Source of the DNA: an uncultured Anaerovibrio sp.
GTDB taxonomy: Bacteria; Bacillota; Negativicutes; Selenomonadales; Selenomonadaceae
Assembly (NCBI GenBank): GCA_934196075.1
Contig: CAKPVW010000026.1
Coordinates: 1 to 28,302 of the forward strand
Reading direction: 5' to 3'
Length of the DNA: 28,302 bases
Below the pieces are notes generated by a model that did not search any database, was not told the DNA's origin, and worked only from the letters and a program-made list of their open reading frames with translations. Below are positions 16,684 through 23,727 of the stretch, one piece after another. Position 1 is the stretch's first letter, and each line of letters starts with the position of its first letter. The position numbers and the translations under genes are program-made.

Positions 16684-16710
16684 TATCCATAAAACGATAG
16701 AAGCATATGC

Positions 16711-16739
16711 AGTACCGAGCTCCTAAGGCGCTCGGTACT
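16711..16739 (+). terminator. Hairpin between chaperone genes 1 and 2, probable attenuator
   Basis: AGTACCGAGC (16711-16720) and GCTCGGTACT (16730-16739) form a perfect 10-bp stem with a 9-nt loop. Only three Ts follow, so it probably stops transcription partly or protects the 3' end of the chaperone 1 mRNA. Confidence 0.6.
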
Positions 16740-16786
16740 TTGCTGATATTGGATAGAAGTGTATGTAATAGCAAAGGAGGGATTCT

Positions 16787-17881
16787 ATGGCGGCAGAGCA
16801 GGAAAACAGTGAGCAGGCATCCACCCCGTTGGTGAAGCATAAAAAACAAGTGCTGGCTGGTGCTGCTGTGGTGCTAATGTCCCTCTGTGCCCTATGGGCA
16901 TATCTAATGTGGCAGCTTCCTCAGCCTGAGGCTGTAACAGAGGAACCGGTAATTGGGGTGCTGGATATGCAGCAGCTAATCAAGGCTCATCCGGATTATG
17001 ATAGGCTGCAGGAGGTTCAGCAGGAAATAGGTCGCTTGGAAAATACTCTTGCTTTGGAGGATATTAATATTCCCAAGGCCTCCCCTGTGCCGGACAAGGA
17101 GTTGTTTCAGGAGTCGGTTTATCAGAAAACCCGTCTGGACAGCTTGTCAAGGCACGCTCAATTGGTACAGCAGCTTAATGCCTTGGCGGAGCAAAAGCGT
17201 CAGGAGCTGAAACCGCAGTATGAGGCAGAGCGTCAGGCAGCAGGTCAAAAATATCTTAATGAGATATTGAATCTACGGATCAAAATGGATAGCGCTGATG
17301 TGTTGGGACTTAACTCAGAGCAGGTTCAGGAAATGCAGGCCAAAATCAACCAGCTGCAACAGCAGCGAAGTCAGGTGCTAGAGGCTTTGTCTCAGGAGCA
17401 GGAGGAAAGGTTCCGCCAGTTGATGGCTCAGGAGGCAGCGGGGCCTATGGCAGAACTTAAAAAGCTGGAGGCTCAGACCAAGCAGGAATTCCAGCAGGCT
17501 GAGTTGAACAAGGAATTAGCTGTACAGACTCGCAATGCTCAGGCTATGGAGCAGGCTGTATCTCCAGTGGAGAGCAAGATTAAATCTGCCAAAAGGAGAG
17601 CTTTGTTGGAAGGACGCAGGCTGCAGCTGAAACAGATTCAGGATAAAATTTATAATGATATTGCAGGCAGAGCCGCCAAGCTGGCTATTATGCACAAGCT
17701 TACCTTGATTTTGGCAAGTCCCGCAGATAATCTGCGTGGGATTGATTATGAGAATCTGGCCGCAGGGAAATGGGAACCAGTCCTTAGTCCGGTGATTGGC
17801 GTAAATACTTTGGATTTGACAGAGGAGATGCTGCAGGAAATGAAGCAGCAGCCCTTTCAAGCCCTAGGAGCAGATAAATAG
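16787..17881 (+). CDS. Enlarged OmpH/Skp-like protein with inner-membrane anchor (chaperone 2)
   Basis: 364 residues. A short cytoplasmic N-terminus with KHKK is followed by one TM helix (about 23-42) and a Skp-like strand (VIGVLDMQQLIKAHPDY, about 55-71). A very long Gln/Glu-rich coiled coil occupies about 75-300, and a closing half resembles Skp (KLTLILASPADN, then GVNTLDLTEEM). It is about twice the normal Skp length, with the extra length in the coiled coil and no signal-peptidase site, so I read it as an inner-membrane-tethered relative of Skp. AAGGAGGG sits just upstream of the ATG. It lies between two ordinary-size paralogues, which supports a related role in carrying outer-membrane proteins; the function itself is inference. 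Confidence 0.75.
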   Translation: MAAEQENSEQASTPLVKHKKQVLAGAAVVLMSLCALWAYLMWQLPQPEAVTEEPVIGVLDMQQLIKAHPDYDRLQEVQQEIGRLENTLALEDINIPKASPVPDKELFQESVYQKTRLDSLSRHAQLVQQLNALAEQKRQELKPQYEAERQAAGQKYLNEILNLRIKMDSADVLGLNSEQVQEMQAKINQLQQQRSQVLEALSQEQEERFRQLMAQEAAGPMAELKKLEAQTKQEFQQAELNKELAVQTRNAQAMEQAVSPVESKIKSAKRRALLEGRRLQLKQIQDKIYNDIAGRAAKLAIMHKLTLILASPADNLRGIDYENLAAGKWEPVLSPVIGVNTLDLTEEMLQEMKQQPFQALGADK

Positions 17882-17907
17882 AGTAAAGCAGGAAAGAGGC
17901 TTTTTAT

Positions 17908-18351
17908 ATGAAAACCAAAAAGAGAATTGCAGCAGTTATTATGTCTGTGCTTTGTGTAGTAGCATTGGCAACAGGCTGTGGCAAGGTTAATGTAGGATAT
18001 ATTGATGAGTCTAGAGTACAGAATGAGGCTCCTCAGATAAAATCCTCTATGGAGGAAATGCAGACCAAGATGCAGGAAGTACAGCAGGAGGCAGAAAAGC
18101 AGTTGCAGGAGGCTCAGGCTAATGGTACCTCAGAGGAGGATATGCAGAAACTTCAGCAGCAGCTTCGCATGAAGGCTGCCGGTGTACAGCAGCAGTATAG
18201 CACCCAGATAAAGTCCAAGGTAGATGCAGCTTTGGATGATGTGGTAAAGGCCAAGAAGCTGGACACTGTGGTAAACAGTAATGGCAAGGATGGCGTAGTT
18301 GTCAGCGGTGGTACAGATATTACTGATGAGGTTATACAGAAACTGCAGTAA
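17908..18351 (+). CDS. OmpH/Skp-family lipoprotein (chaperone 3)
   Basis: 147 residues. A lipoprotein signal peptide ends in a lipobox-like LATGC with the acceptor cysteine at 24. A Skp-like body follows: VNVGYIDESRV strand, Gln/Glu coiled coil (about 42-105) and the closing VVVSGGTDITDEVIQKL, nearly the same as the end of chaperone 1 (GGTDITQDVIKKL). It is therefore a membrane-attached Skp paralogue. Whether the lipid goes to the inner or outer membrane is not readable here. It lies 26 nt after chaperone 2 with GGAAAGAGG as ribosome site, and 50 nt before lpxD, in the usual skp-lpxD order. Confidence 0.85.
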   Translation: MKTKKRIAAVIMSVLCVVALATGCGKVNVGYIDESRVQNEAPQIKSSMEEMQTKMQEVQQEAEKQLQEAQANGTSEEDMQKLQQQLRMKAAGVQQQYSTQIKSKVDAALDDVVKAKKLDTVVNSNGKDGVVVSGGTDITDEVIQKLQ

Positions 18352-18401
18352 GCTGTAATTGTTAAGGGTAGAGAAGATTAAAGTTTAGAGGGGTATTTGC
18401 T

Positions 18402-19430
18402 ATGATTATGACCTTAGAGGAGATTGCGTCCCGCATTAATGGCCAGCTTCAGGGAGATGGCAGTGTGGAGATTAGTGGTATCAATAATATTACCGGCGCT
18501 AGAGCTGGTGATATTACCTTTGCTGATGAAAACCATGTGGAGGAGGCCAAAAACTGTCAGGCAACGGCTATTTTGCTGCCAGCGGCTATCAAGGAAGCAC
18601 AGCAGGACTTTCCTTTGCCGGCTGTATTCGTAGAAGATACCAGAGCAGCTTTTGCTATTATGCTTGCTTTGTATACACCGCCTATTATCCATGAGAAGGG
18701 TGTTAGTACAGAGGCATATATTGGCAAGGATGTTACTATTGGCGAAAACGTAACCATTATGCCTATGGCCTTTGTAGATGATCACGCTGTTATTGAAGAT
18801 GGTGTGACACTCTATCCTCATACCTATATTGGTCAGTACACAAGGATTGGCAAGGACACTACTATTTATTCCAGTGCTACTATTCGTGAGCATTGCAAGG
18901 TTGGTCAGCGGGTTATTGTTCATAGTTCAGCCGTTATTGGTGCAGATGGCTTTGGCTTTACCACTAAGGATGGCGTTCATACCAAGGTGCCTCAGGTGGG
19001 TAATGTGGTCTTGGAGGATGATGTAGAGATCGGTGCTCACGCTGGTATTGACCGGGCAACCATTGGCTCAACTATTATTGGCAAGGGTACCAAGATTGAC
19101 AATTTGGTACATATTGGCCATAATTGCCATATTGGTGCAGGCAATCTGATTGTGGCTCAAACTGGTATTTCTGGTTCCACAACCTCTGGCCCTAATGTTA
19201 CCTTTGGGGGACAGACTGGCACGGTGGGCCATATTACCATTGGTGGTAATTCTGTTTTTGCTGCCCGCAGCGGTATTATTGGCAATACTCCTGAGGGGGT
19301 ATTCTATGCAGGATTCCCTGCTCGTCCGCATCAGGAATGGCTGCGGATGGAAGCACATTTGCAGAAGATAACTGATATGAACAAGAAGCTGAAGGCTCTG
19401 GAGAAAAAGGTTAAGGAGCTGGAAAAATAA
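18402..19430 (+). CDS. lpxD: UDP-3-O-(3-hydroxyacyl)glucosamine N-acyltransferase
   Basis: Third enzyme of lipid A synthesis: it adds the second 3-hydroxyacyl chain to UDP-3-O-acyl-glucosamine in the cytoplasm. The 342 residues comprise an N-terminal uridine-binding domain (about 1-100, with DITFADENH), a left-handed beta-helix of hexapeptide repeats (about 105-300) and a C-terminal helix. The catalytic His lies in LVHIGHNCHIG (about 234-244), and the AQTGISGST and GGQTGTVGH turns are typical of LpxD. GAGGGG 8 nt upstream supports ATG 18402; ATG 18408 is possible. In many diderms lpxC, fabZ and lpxA follow directly. Here a terminator follows instead, so those genes must lie elsewhere. Confidence 0.95.
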   Translation: MIMTLEEIASRINGQLQGDGSVEISGINNITGARAGDITFADENHVEEAKNCQATAILLPAAIKEAQQDFPLPAVFVEDTRAAFAIMLALYTPPIIHEKGVSTEAYIGKDVTIGENVTIMPMAFVDDHAVIEDGVTLYPHTYIGQYTRIGKDTTIYSSATIREHCKVGQRVIVHSSAVIGADGFGFTTKDGVHTKVPQVGNVVLEDDVEIGAHAGIDRATIGSTIIGKGTKIDNLVHIGHNCHIGAGNLIVAQTGISGSTTSGPNVTFGGQTGTVGHITIGGNSVFAARSGIIGNTPEGVFYAGFPARPHQEWLRMEAHLQKITDMNKKLKALEKKVKELEK

Positions 19431-19466
19431 TAGTAAGGTGTTAATATTACCACCTCTGCAAAATAC

Positions 19467-19501
19467 AAAATTCCCAGATGAGTTGTCATCTGGGAATTTT
19501 T
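19467..19501 (+). terminator. Rho-independent terminator after lpxD, likely bidirectional
   Basis: AAAATTCCCAGATGA (19467-19481) and TCATCTGGGAATTTT (19486-19500) form a perfect 15-bp stem with loop GTTG and a built-in T run. The mirror strand also ends in TTTTGTATTTT, so it can stop transcripts from both sides. Confidence 0.92.
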
Positions 19502-19525
19502 GCTTACTAGGCTGCAATATCTGCG

Positions 19526-19554
19526 TTCACTTTTGTGGTGAAATAGTGTAAAAT
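19526..19554 (+). promoter_or_regulatory. Probable promoter of the LpxL-family gene
   Basis: TTCACT (19526-19531), 17-nt spacer, TAAAAT (19549-19554): a moderate sigma-A match just after the lpxD terminator. Ribosome site AAAGGAG lies before the ATG at 19591. Confidence 0.55.
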
Positions 19555-19590
19555 AATATTATTAAGTGGTAATATAAAGGAGCTTACGAA

Positions 19591-20466
19591 ATGTATTATA
19601 TATTAAAATTTTTGAGTTGGCTTGCCTGCCGGTTTTCCTTGGCTTCCTGCCTGAGGCTGGGAAATATTTTAGGCAAGGCTACATGGATATTTGTGCCAGA
19701 AAAACGCAAAAAAATGGCTCGGGAAAATATTGTTCGCTGTTTGCAGGTGGATGAACAGGAGGCTGATCGAATAGCCAAAGCATCCTGGGTGCAGTTTGGC
19801 CCTATGATTATGGAGATTTTGCATTATCCAGAGCTGATAAAAAAGGGCAGGATGCAGGAGCATGTTTCTATAGATGGTCTGGAATACCTTCAGGAAGCGG
19901 TAAAGGCTGGTAAGGGAGGTATTATTGCCACCAATCACAGCGATAGCTGGGAGATTATGGGGGCAGCTTTGGCCCAATATGGCGTACCTTTGGTGGGAGT
20001 GGCCATGAAGCAGAAGAATAGTCAGGCCAATCGCTTTATTTTGGAATATAGAGAAATGTCCGGCATGCATATTACTTACAAATCTGATGGACGGGATATG
20101 CTGAAGATGATTAAGGAGGGCTGGATGATTGGTCTGATTATGGACCAGGATCCTAGCTTGAAATACGGTATGATTCTGGATTTCTTTGGTCGCAAAACCA
20201 ATTGTGTCACAGGCCCAGCTACTCTGGCCAGAATTCAGAATGCCCCTATTTTTCCTGGACAGATTCAGCACCGGCCAGATGGGGGACACCATATTACTAT
20301 TTTCCCGCCAATTTATGTGGAAAGAACCAAGGACAAGCAGGAGGATATCCGCCGTACCATGCAGCAGCTGTTGGATATTCTGGAGCAGCAGATACGGAAC
20401 CACCCGGAGGACTGGTTCTGGCTCCACGACCGTTGGAAATCCGTTAGAAGCATTGGCTTGGATTAG
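19591..20466 (+). CDS. LpxL/HtrB-family lipid A late acyltransferase
   Basis: 291 residues, inner-membrane-associated enzyme that adds a secondary acyl chain to lipid A or its precursor. The N-terminus is hydrophobic, the catalytic HX4E motif is present (H116 to E121 in NHSDSWE), and the conserved end HPEDWFWLHDRWK is intact. These place it in the LpxL/LpxM/HtrB acyltransferase family; which position and chain it transfers cannot be read. It has its own promoter after the lpxD terminator, so it is a separate unit. Its TAG stop overlaps the stop of gntR on the other strand by 2 nt, with no terminator between them, so its mRNA probably runs on antisense to gntR. Confidence 0.92.
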   Translation: MYYILKFLSWLACRFSLASCLRLGNILGKATWIFVPEKRKKMARENIVRCLQVDEQEADRIAKASWVQFGPMIMEILHYPELIKKGRMQEHVSIDGLEYLQEAVKAGKGGIIATNHSDSWEIMGAALAQYGVPLVGVAMKQKNSQANRFILEYREMSGMHITYKSDGRDMLKMIKEGWMIGLIMDQDPSLKYGMILDFFGRKTNCVTGPATLARIQNAPIFPGQIQHRPDGGHHITIFPPIYVERTKDKQEDIRRTMQQLLDILEQQIRNHPEDWFWLHDRWKSVRSIGLD

Positions 20467-21122
20467 GTACTGCTTACCAATTTGATTAAGCTCTTGGCCT
20501 TTTCCAAATGTGCTAGGGAGGCCTTGTAGCTTCGGCCAATGGCCCCTATTTTCATGAAATTAAGAATATCCTTATGTTCGGCAATGGTCTCCTCCATACG
20601 GCCTTCTACCTCCAAGGAAATAATGGTCTGACTGCTCATGCGATAATGATAGCTTTCAAAGGTGTCTGCAATCATCTGGTTTTGCAGAGACATAACAATT
20701 TTTTCATGGAATAAATCATCGTAGATGGCAAATTCCGCAGCAGAGTGACTTTGATTGCAGATTTCCTGTTGCCGTTGAATCAGGGTTTCCAATTCGAAAA
20801 ACAGACGGATAGAATCAGGTTTTTGGCAATTTTTGGCCAGTTCAGTTACACAAAACCCTTCTAAAGCACTGCGTATCTGGCAGGTTTCAATCAAATCTCT
20901 TTCTGTCATTTCATGGATGCGGAAGCCCTTGCTGGGAATTACATCAATATATCCTTCTTGCGAAAGCCGCTGTACAGCATCACGGAGAGGTGTTCTTGAT
21001 ATACCTAGCTCTTGAGAGATTTTTGTTTCGGAGTAGATGGTATTATGCAGCAGCTCACCGTTGGCAATTTTTTCCTTTAGAGCCTCATAGGCTTGTAATT
21101 GTAGGGGCTTTACATATCTCAT
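20463..21122 (-). CDS. GntR-family regulator, FCD subfamily, of the acid-sugar operon
   Basis: 219-residue repressor-type protein. The N-terminal winged helix-turn-helix (about 8-70) has recognition segment SRTPLRDAVQRLSQEGYI (42-59). The C-terminal all-helical FCD ligand domain carries the metal-binding set D135/H139 (YDDLFHE), H183 (AEHKDIL) and H205 (LAHLEKA), as in regulators that bind organic and sugar acids. I start it at ATG 21122 with AGGTGA upstream; a GTG at 21131 is the alternative. It is divergent from the catabolic operon and separated by two long palindromes, one over the operon promoter and one at its own likely transcription start. It most likely represses the operon until the acid substrate is present. 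Confidence 0.9.
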   Translation of the reverse strand: MRYVKPLQLQAYEALKEKIANGELLHNTIYSETKISQELGISRTPLRDAVQRLSQEGYIDVIPSKGFRIHEMTERDLIETCQIRSALEGFCVTELAKNCQKPDSIRLFFELETLIQRQQEICNQSHSAAEFAIYDDLFHEKIVMSLQNQMIADTFESYHYRMSSQTIISLEVEGRMEETIAEHKDILNFMKIGAIGRSYKASLAHLEKAKSLIKLVSST

Positions 21123-21147
21123 AATTATCACCTGTACTTTCTTCTGA

Positions 21148-21184
21148 AGTGCGTATCGGCATACCGGTACGCACTGTTTTTTTT
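21148..21184 (+). terminator. Palindrome plus T8: plus-strand terminator and possible gntR operator
   Basis: AGTGCGTATCGG (21148-21159) pairs with CCGGTACGCACT (21164-21175) around loop CATA, 12 bp with one T-G pair, followed by G and eight Ts. On plus-strand RNA the odd pair is a U-G wobble, on minus-strand RNA an A-C mismatch, so it suits a plus-strand terminator. It stands just downstream of the likely gntR -10 box, so as DNA it could also be an autoregulatory site; it shares ACCGGTA with the operon operator. Confidence 0.65.
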
Positions 21185-21237
21185 ATTATAACCTCTATAT
21201 TATTCAAAGAAAATGATTTTTTCATTTTCTTTTGAGG
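21185..21237 (-). repeat. Dispersed palindromic element, copy 3, carrying the candidate gntR -10 box
   Basis: On the minus strand an AAAGAAAATGA arm, an A-rich loop, a TCATTTTCTTT arm and AATAATATAG-A-GG-TTATAAT repeat the second hairpin and tail of 6801-6855. Paired bases change together: outer CCCC/GGGG in copy 1 is CCTC/GAGG here, and the loop-closing TGC/GCA is TGA/TCA. The TATAAT (21185-21190) is placed to drive gntR, with a transcription start near the palindrome at 21148-21175. The -35 (TTTTCT) is poor. Confidence 0.65.
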
Positions 21238-21271
21238 CAGAAAAAAATTTTCGTTTTTTTTAAAAAAATAC

Positions 21272-21305
21272 CTACATACCAGTTGACCGGTATACTGGTA
21301 TGTAG
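21272..21305. promoter_or_regulatory. 34-bp palindromic operator of the acid-sugar operon
   Basis: CTACATACCAGT (21272-21283) is mirrored by ACTGGTATGTAG (21294-21305). The centre ACC|GGT (21286-21291) is also symmetric, with only the two base pairs at 21284-21285 / 21292-21293 failing. It covers the -35 hexamer and the spacer of the operon promoter, so a bound repressor would block RNA polymerase. GntR is the natural candidate by position; FCD regulators usually bind shorter palindromes, so two dimers may bind. Confidence 0.8.
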
Positions 21306-21311
21306 TATAAT
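21283..21311 (+). promoter_or_regulatory. Sigma-A promoter of the acid-sugar operon
   Basis: TTGACC (21283-21288), 17-nt spacer, TATAAT (21306-21311). The -35 and the whole spacer lie within the 34-bp palindrome. The leader to the first gene is about 60 nt, with AGAAGGA before the ATG. Confidence 0.85.
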
Positions 21312-21380
21312 ACAAATCAACAAGGGGATGCAAGTAAATTTTATGTATGAGTATCTAGATAAAAGAAAGAAGGATTTATT

Positions 21381-22274
21381 ATGAAAAAGGCAGGATTTAT
21401 CGGTTTAGGTATTATGGGCAAGCCAATGGCAATTAATTTGCTCAAAGCTGGTTGTGAGTTAGCAGTTTTTGACTTGAATCAGAAGGCTGTGGATGAGTTG
21501 GTTGCTTTGGGGGCAGAGGCAAGCACTCCTGCAGAGATGGGCAAAAGCTGTGCAGCTATTTTTATGAGCCTGCCTAATGGTGCTATCAGCATTGATACTC
21601 TCTTTAAGGCTGATGGTGTTGCCTCTCAGATTGCTCCAGGAACTATTGTATGCGATACTAGCTCTGTGACTCCTGTAGAATCCAAGGAATGTTATGAAAA
21701 GCTCAAGGCTTTGGGCTGTGGCTTTGTGGATTCTCCAGTATCAGGTGGTGAGCCTAAGGCTATTGATGGTACTCTGGCTTTTATGGCTGGCGGCGATCAG
21801 AAGGACTTTGATGCCTTGCAGGAATATTTTGAGGCCATGGGCTCTAGTGCCTTGTTGGTAGGTGGCAGCGGCAGCGGCTCTGTTACCAAGCTGGCCAATC
21901 AGGTTATAGTAAATCTCACCATTGCCGCAGTTTCAGAGGCCTTTGTGCTGGCCACCAAGGCAGGAGCTGATCCTTGGAAGGTGTATCAGGCCATTCGCGG
22001 GGGCCTGGCTGGCAGCGTAGTTATGGATGCCAAGATTCCTATGATTGTAGAGAGAAATTTTGTTCCTGGCGGCAAGATTTCAATTAACCATAAGGATATA
22101 AAGAATGTACTGGCCACTGCTCATGCTATTGATGTACCTGCTCCAATGAGCGCTCAGCTCTTTGAAATCATGCAGGCACTGAAGGTAGGAGGTCATATGA
22201 ATGATGACCATGGCGGTATTATTCAGTATTTTGAGCAGTTAGCAGATGTTGTTGTAAAATCTGACAAAAAATAA
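21381..22274 (+). CDS. NAD-dependent beta-hydroxyacid dehydrogenase, LtnD/GarR-like
   Basis: 297-residue cytoplasmic enzyme of the 3-hydroxyisobutyrate dehydrogenase family. It has the Rossmann motif GFIGLGIMGKPMA (5-17), substrate loop DSPVSGG (117-123) and catalytic lysine K170 in SVTKLANQ. Family members oxidise or reduce small hydroxy acids: tartronate semialdehyde (GarR), 3-hydroxyisobutyrate, L-threonate (LtnD). D31 at the end of the second strand favours NAD over NADP. First gene of the operon, next to a DUF1537 kinase and a GntP permease, the setting of L-threonate dehydrogenase LtnD. An LtnD-type oxidation of a tetronate is my preferred reading; tartronate semialdehyde reductase remains possible. 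Confidence 0.85.
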   Translation: MKKAGFIGLGIMGKPMAINLLKAGCELAVFDLNQKAVDELVALGAEASTPAEMGKSCAAIFMSLPNGAISIDTLFKADGVASQIAPGTIVCDTSSVTPVESKECYEKLKALGCGFVDSPVSGGEPKAIDGTLAFMAGGDQKDFDALQEYFEAMGSSALLVGGSGSGSVTKLANQVIVNLTIAAVSEAFVLATKAGADPWKVYQAIRGGLAGSVVMDAKIPMIVERNFVPGGKISINHKDIKNVLATAHAIDVPAPMSAQLFEIMQALKVGGHMNDDHGGIIQYFEQLADVVVKSDKK

Positions 22275-22288
22275 AGGAGGCTGGGAAT

Positions 22289-23629
22289 ATGGTTACAGGT
22301 CCTTACTTGCTGATAGCCTTCGTGGTCAGCGTAGCAATACTGCTATTTCTCATCATCAAAATGAAGGTTAATCCCTTTATAGCCTTGTTGTTTTCAAGTA
22401 TTGTAACAGCTTTTGGCGTACAGATGCCTATGGAAGAAATACCAAAGATTATTTGTGCAGGTTTTGGTGGTACCCTGACAGGCATAGGTATAGTTATAGG
22501 CTTAGGCATTATCTTTGGTAATTTGCTCCATGAAGCAGGGGCAACTGAGGCCATTGCCAAGGGACTTTTGAAGATGACTGGCAAGAAAAATGCCGCTCTG
22601 GCAGTTACCGCAGCGGGCTTCCTGATTTCCATTCCAGTATTTATGGATGCAGCATTTGTAATCATGATGCCTATTGTCAAATACGTGGCCAAGGAAACCA
22701 AGAAAAGTATTATGGTTTTTGTTTGTGCTCTAGGTGTTGGTACTATTGTAGGTCATTGTTTGGTCATTCCTACGCCGGGGCCTTTGGCTGTAGCTGCTAA
22801 TATGAATGCAGGCATTGGCGGTTTCCTATTATATGCCTTGGTGGCTGGTATCTGCGGTATTACAGTAGGTGGTTGGCTATATGGCATGCGTTTCAACAGC
22901 TATCCTGTTTATGAAGGGGAGCTGGAGGAAGCCATAGAAGAAACCAAGAATTTGCCTGGCTTTGGCTTGGCTATGACAACCCTGCTGTTTCCTATTATTC
23001 TGATTTTGTTGTCCAACGTAGTAGTATCTGTTTTTCCTAAGGGAGATTTCCTTTATGAGTTATTTGCCTTTATTGGTGAAAAGGATATTGCTTTGTTTCT
23101 GGGCTGTATAGTAGCTTTTGCCAGCCTACGCAAATACTACGCTAGAAGTTTTAATACCATGGTGGTAGAGGCTGCTGATTCGGCTGGATTGATTTTGTTG
23201 ATTACTGGTGCTGGCGGTGCCTTTGGCAAGGTATTGAGTACCAGCGGTATTGGTGATTATCTGGTTACTTCCATGAGTGATATGAGTATTTCACCTATTG
23301 TATTGGGTTTTCTGCTTAGTGCATTGCTGAGAGCATCTCAAGGCTCTGCCACTGTGGCTTTGGTAACCACCTCCTCCATTCTTGGCCCTGCTATTGCAGG
23401 AACAGGAGTATCTCCTGTATTGGTTGGCTTGGCTATCTGCGCTGGTGGTATTGGTTTCTCTTTGCCTAATGATTCCGGCTTTTGGGTATTGTCCAGATTC
23501 TCTGGCATTACTGTAGAGGAAACTCTCCAGAGCTGGTCTGTAGGCGGCACTTTGGCCAGCCTGGCGGTCTTTGCTGTTGTTATGATTATTGCAGCAATCC
23601 ATTCCGCTGTAGGTTTGCCATTGTTGTAA
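22289..23629 (+). CDS. GntP-family sugar-acid:H+ symporter
   Basis: 446-residue inner-membrane permease with about twelve hydrophobic helices and the GntP-family signatures: glycine-rich GFGGTLTGIGIVIGLG (about 53-68), VIPTPGPLA, LLRASQGSATVALVTTSS and NDSGFWVLSRFSG near the C-terminus. Members import gluconate, idonate, glycerate and other sugar acids with protons. Its partners suggest a four-carbon acid here, which is inference; sequence alone does not give the substrate. It starts 14 nt after the dehydrogenase with AAAGGAGG, so the two are tightly co-expressed. A 98-nt gap with a hairpin follows before the kinase. Confidence 0.92.
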   Translation: MVTGPYLLIAFVVSVAILLFLIIKMKVNPFIALLFSSIVTAFGVQMPMEEIPKIICAGFGGTLTGIGIVIGLGIIFGNLLHEAGATEAIAKGLLKMTGKKNAALAVTAAGFLISIPVFMDAAFVIMMPIVKYVAKETKKSIMVFVCALGVGTIVGHCLVIPTPGPLAVAANMNAGIGGFLLYALVAGICGITVGGWLYGMRFNSYPVYEGELEEAIEETKNLPGFGLAMTTLLFPIILILLSNVVVSVFPKGDFLYELFAFIGEKDIALFLGCIVAFASLRKYYARSFNTMVVEAADSAGLILLITGAGGAFGKVLSTSGIGDYLVTSMSDMSISPIVLGFLLSALLRASQGSATVALVTTSSILGPAIAGTGVSPVLVGLAICAGGIGFSLPNDSGFWVLSRFSGITVEETLQSWSVGGTLASLAVFAVVMIIAAIHSAVGLPLL

Positions 23630-23669
23630 AATAAGCTTCCCTTAGATGGCATAGTCATCTGTTTTTCAT

Positions 23670-23695
23670 AAGTCCGTCGCTTAGGCGGCGGACTT
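23670..23695 (+). terminator. Hairpin between permease and kinase genes, probable partial terminator
   Basis: AAGTCCGTCGC (23670-23680) pairs with GCGGCGGACTT (23685-23695), 11 bp with one wobble, loop TTAG, then CCCCCTCATTTTTT. The T run is offset by eight bases, so full termination is doubtful; it may stabilise the upstream mRNA part. A weaker 5-bp hairpin followed by GTTTTT lies just before it (about 23644-23665). Confidence 0.55.
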
Positions 23696-23727
23696 CCCCC
23701 TCATTTTTTAGAAAGCGAGTGTTAGGA

